A DNA stretch of 53,371 nt from Emmonsiellopsis sp. PD_33 (lineage: Eukaryota; Ascomycota; Eurotiomycetes; Onygenales; Ajellomycetaceae). Below, piece after piece: positions 48,672 through 53,371 of the stretch (within the stretch, counting starts at the first letter, position 1; every line of letters begins with the position of its first letter). A program made the translations under genes and the position numbers. The stretch is from the NCBI GenBank assembly GCA_032988165.1, contig JANTQF010000241.1, forward strand, positions 1 through 53,371. The letters are read 5' to 3'. The notes under the pieces were generated by a model, which ran no database searches, was not told the origin of the DNA, and saw only the letters and a list, made by a program, of their open reading frames with translations.

Positions 48672-49647
48672 CTACTCCTCAACCCTAACATCCCCCTGAC
48701 TAACATCCGGATAAACATCAAACCTCCTCTGACTATAAATCGGAATCCCCTTCCTCGTCTCCTCCAGCTTCCCCGGCTCCAAATCCGCATACACAATCTC
48801 CTCCGTCTCCCCCGCCTCCGCCAGCACCTCCGCACTCGGGCTCGAGACAAGACTATGCCCATACGCATGGTACCCCGCCGCCATATCCCTCGCCGGACTA
48901 CACAGCCCAACATACACCTCATTATCCATCGCCCGCGCCCGCCCCAGCAGCGTCCAGTGCAGCGGGCCCGTAGTCGTGTTAAACGCAGCAGGGTATACCA
49001 GTAAAAACGCGCCCCGACGGGCCGCGATCATCGCCGACTCCGGGAACCGGATATCGTAGCAAATCGCCAGCCCGATCTTGCCGTACTCGGGCAAGTCGAC
49101 GATGGTCACCTTATTCCCTGCCGAGAGCACCTCGCTCTCCTTGAATGTGATTTTGCCGGGGATGTCGATGTCGAAGAGGTGGGTTTTGCGGTGGGTGGCG
49201 ATCAGTGTGCCGTTGGGGGAGAAGACGAGAGAAGTGTTGTAGTATTTGCGCGTCTCGGGGACGAATTCGGGAATGCTCCCGCCGACGAGGTAGGCTTTTG
49301 CTTCTGCGGCTAGGGCGGAGAGGGCGTGGTAGGAGGGCGATTGCTCCCTGGTTGGCGGGCTGGGGAGGAGTGTCTCGGCATATTTGGGGAAGTATTGGGT
49401 GCCGTAGGGCGAGTTGAAGCATTCGGGGAGGACGATTAGGGAGGCGCCGGTGCGGGCGGCTTCGAGGACTTTGGTGCGGGCGTGGGAGAGGTTGAGGGCT
49501 TTGTCGGCGCCTGGGAGGAGGGTTGGGTTGGGTTGGTTAGTTGGTTCTTTCGGCTTTTTATTTTTTGTTTGCGGGGGATGTTGGGTCCGTACCTGAGGCT
49601 AATTGCACCAGGGCAAGCTTCAGTGGTTTCTTGAGTAGACCGGCCAT
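48672..49647 (-). CDS. Nit2/Nit3-type omega-amidase (carbon-nitrogen hydrolase)
   Basis: Nitrilase-superfamily amidase; close relatives hydrolyse alpha-ketoglutaramate and alpha-ketosuccinamate to the keto acids and ammonia in the cytosol and mitochondria. Exons 49593-49647 and 48672-49510, with an 82-bp intron (GTACGG donor, CCCAG acceptor), join in phase to 297 residues. The start reads MAGLLKKPLKLALVQLASG, the usual first strand. The catalytic triad is complete: Glu48 in IVLPECFNSPYG, Lys127 in THRKTHLFDIDIPG and Cys169 in GLAICYDIRFPE. Also typical are TGPLHWTLLGRARAMDN and the C-terminal GIPIYSQRRFDVY. Size and motifs favour the omega-amidase branch over plant-type nitrilases; substrate is inferred. 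It is the first intact gene after the repeat island. Confidence 0.94.
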
Positions 49648-51450
49648 GGCTGTTCTGTTTGTTGGATCTGTTTTATGGGCTGATCTGCGAGGATGCTAGA
49701 AGGTGCTGGGTATAGGCAGGTTTGTTTGCTATTTTTCCGACGCTCTGGATATTTCGGGCTGGGCTGGCGGTGGTTGATACGGAATGCGGGACAATGTCGC
49801 GATAACCGGCCAGGCTAGTCGACTGGGCTCGGCTTTGCGCTCCGCCTGCATGGTGGCGTAACTTGACTTTTTGGCTTGGCCGGAACAGGGTCCAGGGGAC
49901 GGGAATAGTCTTCGGGATGCGTTCAGGCGAATCGTCTTGGAGTTTGCCATATTGGTTATTAAAGATGACAGTTCTTACAGTGTTGGGTTATATATTTAGT
50001 TTCTTTTACGAACACGGTGTGTTTGCTTTCACCGATTGCGGCATTTCCCCTACAAAATGCCGACGACCTCACCAAATAAAGGGCAGGGAGGGAGATAAAA
50101 AAACACCGCTGTTTGTTACCTTTCACGTAAGAGGTCAACAAAACTGACACGCATCGGGTCTCTTTTTTTTCCTGGCGGTCGGTTCAATAAAGGCGCTTTT
50201 GCTGTCGTGCGAGGAGGCGGTTAGTAGATTGATGCCCTCAGGGAGTCATGCTGGGTAGCCGTGTTGCTTTTTCGCCGCATTGCAAACACGAGGGAACACC
50301 GCTGGACTTGGTCTGCTGGTTGGGTATATCCATGAGGGTGTTCTAGCAGGGACTAAGCGATAGAGCATATGTCTGGATAGCGTTCGCCAGGTCCTGATCG
50401 TCGTCTCCCCTGCACGCCACGAACAGGCGGTGGCTATATATATTTATCTCTAACCGATGTTAGGATTAGATTAGGGAGACCCCTGATCCGGGTCCTGCAT
50501 AGGGCAACGGCCTTTGAAAGATTTTTGCACGTATGTACGATGGACCGGGATTGGATTGTTGATTGCAGACTTGCGTTGCAGTCGCATTAGTCTGGGAACC
50601 AAGGCCGCGATCGGGAGAGGCGGGGCGAAACGGAGACATGATGGCGAATTGCTGGTTTGATGAGAGGCTTGCTGGCGGCGAGGACGGTGAAGACGGTGAA
50701 GACACAGAAGAGCGGAGAGAACACACCGCTTCTGTCCGATGTGTCGGAGATATATCCAAGTTGTCAAAGAAGTTGGAGTCATTATCCGTTGGATGCGAAC
50801 AGATCGCGTAATATTACCGTCCCTTCAATACGCACCAGGCCTAGATCGGAATAGCCGCAAACCTAATCTCGACAGCCTCGCTTAGCTAAGCGGCGCCAAG
50901 CCTTCTGGACTCTTTCCTGATTCGGACGTCGCCGCGGCCGACCGCGCAGAAGGAGCGACTGCTTTTTATATCAGCCTCCATCTCTCTCGACTTCATTTCT
51001 CAACTTCTTCTCTCTTCATCCTGAGATAGACTCCTCCCACGCAGCCACCAGCCATGCTTGTGCGCGTCCTCGCCTCACGCGGTTCCTGACTGACTGCCCG
51101 TACCAGAGTCGCTCCTCTTCGGCCCACATGGCCTCCTATTAGGTTGCCGCATTCCGCCCACCCAGCATGATTTTTCCTTGCCCGTAGCCGCCCTGAACTC
51201 CACGCGCCCACTCGCTGCTCCAATCGCGATAAAGGATCCCTTCTTTCTGCCACCGTGAGGCAATTGTCTCTACTATATAAACCTCCCTCTCGCCCACGGT
51301 TGCTTTTTATGCGCCTTTAAATCCAGCCCAGCCCTACCGCCCCTGCATGTCATCGATTGACTTTGGCATTTGACTTTACGGCAACGCCGCCTCTTCTACC
51401 ACGTTTTTGCCTCTACCGACTTCCCTCTGAACTGCTATATCTCTGCAGTC
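49648..51450. promoter_or_regulatory. Divergent intergenic region
   Basis: This 1.8-kb region separates two genes transcribed away from each other. I see no recognisable coding gene; the open frames are short and overlap on both strands. A GAAGACGGT-type short repeat lies at about 50686-50705. A TATATAAA at 51274-51281 is about 170 bp upstream of the next start codon, inside a pyrimidine-rich leader. Confidence 0.5.
51274..51281 (+). promoter_or_regulatory. TATA box candidate
   Basis: TATATAAA followed by a C/T-rich stretch, 170 bp before the ATG at 51451; normal spacing for a fungal promoter with a short leader. Confidence 0.5.
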
Positions 51451-52491
51451 ATGTTCGAGGACTTTTCATTCTCTTCTCCTCCGAAAGGAGACCGTGGCCT
51501 GTCTGCCAACCACTGTGGAGATATGCTGCTCGACTGCGATAGCAATCTGGTCTCTCCTCTTTCCTCCCGCTGCCCCTCACCCGTCCTCTTCCCCCGAAGT
51601 TCAAAAGACCATCCCTTATTCCCCCGACGTTCGCGATCACACTTTAAACTCGCCCCTGCGCCTACCTCCATACCCTATAGTTATAGCGACAAACACCGTC
51701 TTTCTATCGGAACGTTGACAAAAAAACTAAACGCCCAGAGCCTTGAGAATGACGGGAGTAGCGATAGTGATGAGGGGCGCAATTTCCCGATTACACCTCC
51801 CCGAAGTGCACATACAGATATGCCTTCCATATGGCTGGAGAATGGGCCGTTATCTCCACTAGATATAGATCGAGATGATAGTGCCTTCTCTGACCCGTCA
51901 CCTACGTCTACACCGAGATTTCCCAGTTCGCGGAACCCGTCATTCTCCGCCGGCAGTAATCCACCATATCCAAACCATGCCAGATCTTCCATTTCACAAG
52001 ATAGCGAGCAGTACTCGTCCCTACGCCAACACCGCGAAAACATATCCCTTTTGCAATGTACCGCGTCAACGGTCGCTGAGACTGTTCGCATCGCTTTATT
52101 ACTAGAAGACAATGGCCATCTCTCCCCCAATGAAATTGACGACGACCGGCACCCTAGTTCCCTTCCGCCCCTCCCAGTGTCACGGAAAAGACTTCCCTTC
52201 AACCATAATCAAAAGAACCCCGATCGCTCTTCCACGTCTGAACCTCCGCAGAGGTCAAATATTTCCTCGGGGATGGGTAACAAAGTTGAAAAATCCCGAC
52301 ACTCCCCGCAGAATAGCAGCTATAACGCTGGATTTCGCAAGGCAGGGAAGTCACCCCAAGGGCTGCGGCGGAGGAGTTTGGTTTTGGCTGCTGTCACAGC
52401 AATGGTGGAAGCGGAGGCTGCGGAAAAAGAGAAGCGGGATCGCGAACTCAGCAATATTGAGGATAAGTCAAATTTGCTGGGAGCATCCTAA
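51451..52491 (+). CDS. Hypothetical Ser/Pro-rich protein, 346 aa
   Basis: Single-exon frame. I prefer the ATG at 51451 (MFEDFSFSSPPKGDRG) over an in-frame ATG at 51370, because it follows a C/T-rich leader and gives a protein-like N-terminus; the longer form would be 373 residues. Most of the chain is Ser/Pro/Arg/Asp-rich and likely disordered, with SP/TP sites (LSPLDID, ITPPRSAH). Two short ordered stretches stand out: TVAETVRIALLLEDNGHLSPNE (~206-227) and, near the C-terminus, RRRSLVLAAVTAMVEAEAAEKEKRD, which looks like an amphipathic helix. The family is not recognised. A nuclear or signalling role would be a guess. Confidence 0.75.
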   Translation: MFEDFSFSSPPKGDRGLSANHCGDMLLDCDSNLVSPLSSRCPSPVLFPRSSKDHPLFPRRSRSHFKLAPAPTSIPYSYSDKHRLSIGTLTKKLNAQSLENDGSSDSDEGRNFPITPPRSAHTDMPSIWLENGPLSPLDIDRDDSAFSDPSPTSTPRFPSSRNPSFSAGSNPPYPNHARSSISQDSEQYSSLRQHRENISLLQCTASTVAETVRIALLLEDNGHLSPNEIDDDRHPSSLPPLPVSRKRLPFNHNQKNPDRSSTSEPPQRSNISSGMGNKVEKSRHSPQNSSYNAGFRKAGKSPQGLRRRSLVLAAVTAMVEAEAAEKEKRDRELSNIEDKSNLLGAS

Positions 52492-53371
52492 GAACGACCT
52501 CGACTTCAGTGTTTGCAATGGTATGCATTTCACATCAGTGTGTATCATCGCCACCTCCCCCAACCACTCACTACATCTCCACCATATTATCATACTACAG
52601 AAACATCTTTCATTTCCCCTTTCATTTCCATTTATTTGTATTGCTCTATACCCAACTATATCTGGCGGCTATCTACCTACACCTGGTTCTCTTTATTATT
52701 TTATTTCTCTTTTCGGCGTTGGAACCATCATTCATCAGGTACATACATAAATAACAAAGGCATCAAGCAATTGGGCGGGCGGCTACTTCGAATCACTTTT
52801 TCTTATATTGGTTAAAATATAGAAAGGCGTTTTAGTTTAGGGTGTACAATGACACACTGCATGCAGTTCACATGTTTGTCTTTCTTTTCTTCTTTTCTTT
52901 CTTTTTTCCTTCCTTTCTGTCATACTATGGATGATATCATGGGCTATCCTTGCATCTGCACTTGGGCTGAGGGCAGGTGGGTTATGCTTAGTTTGTAATA
53001 ATTATAATTAATATGGTTATTATTAGGGAGTACTATTATTATTATAATAATAATCATTGGCACAATTCATGATGGTGATACTGTTAGATTTGGAATTTCG
53101 GGAATATTTCCCTAGTGGCGGAAAGGGTTAGGTAGGTAGGAAGGTAGGTAGGTAAAACACATTGAGTAGTCATGATATGTTATTGACTTGGGTCCGTTGG
53201 AATTTTTTATATCTAGGCATTCTCTTTCTTGCTTTCTTTTAGTTATCTCTCTCTTTAATTATAGAAACATGGGAAAATTCCCGTAAAATGCACTGTCACA
53301 TGACCTCACATGATGTCACGTGCACCCCACCAAAAATCTCAGGGAGAGTTGGGGGTGGGGGGTTGTAGGGG
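52492..53371. other. 3' flank with simple repeats
   Basis: No gene is recognised. It holds a polypyrimidine tract (about 52876-52915), an ATT/ATA-rich microsatellite (about 53025-53055), a GGTA-type repeat (about 53130-53154) and a CACGTG at 53317-53322 next to several TCACATG copies, which may belong to the next gene's promoter. Confidence 0.55.
53130..53154. repeat. GGTA/GGAA microsatellite
   Basis: GGTAGGTAGGAAGGTAGGTAGGTA: six 4-bp units with one interruption. Confidence 0.85.

Noticed and set aside
48635..49004. Arg-rich frames overlapping the amidase gene
   Set aside because: Shadows of the amidase coding sequence, which carries the complete catalytic triad on the minus strand.

Overview
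This is nuclear DNA of a filamentous ascomycete, most likely a eurotiomycete. Short spliced introns, an FG-nucleoporin with a RanBP1 domain, a three-exon 60S L31 gene and a Nit2-type amidase all fit. A GC-poor, mutation-ridden repeat island set between GC-balanced genes suggests a species with AT-rich isochores, as in Onygenales; the exact taxon is inference.

Layout. 1-10.2 kb is gene-bearing: NUP2 (1438-6055, +), RPL31 (7065-8173, -) and a 124-residue unknown protein (9278-9720, -). From about 10.19 to 48.27 kb lies a repeat island in which I found not one CpG dinucleotide on reading through. Then come an omega-amidase/nitrilase gene (48672-49647, -) and a Ser/Pro-rich unknown protein (51451-52491, +).

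The island is a stack of dead mobile elements with stop codons at former Gln/Trp/Arg codons. In order: a Helitron-type PIF1 helicase relic (11706-13356) preceded by a five-copy 51-bp repeat; a SNF2-type helicase relic (15268-17914); a complete Ty3/gypsy chromovirus, LTR to LTR (18387-27471), with a 5-bp target duplication AATGA and an extra 3' reading frame; about 1.5 kb of unassigned relic; and a ~9.05-kb hAT-type DNA transposon that has received a second copy of itself. The outer copy (28937-47048) has 8-bp target duplications AATGAGAA. The inner copy (36916-45973) sits in its 3' part with duplications TGATGAGT/TAATGAGT. The outer copy itself lies beside a Tc1/mariner relic (about 47060-47960). 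An inverted match of about 160 bp lies at the two edges of the island.

The most unusual content is the hAT element. At ~9 kb it is large for its superfamily. Besides a minus-strand transposase it carries a second minus-strand frame, a spliced plus-strand frame, two tRNA-like modules ending in T tracts, and an 87-bp tandem array, all conserved in both copies. The flanking host genes do not form a pathway: they are housekeeping or unknown genes separated by the island.
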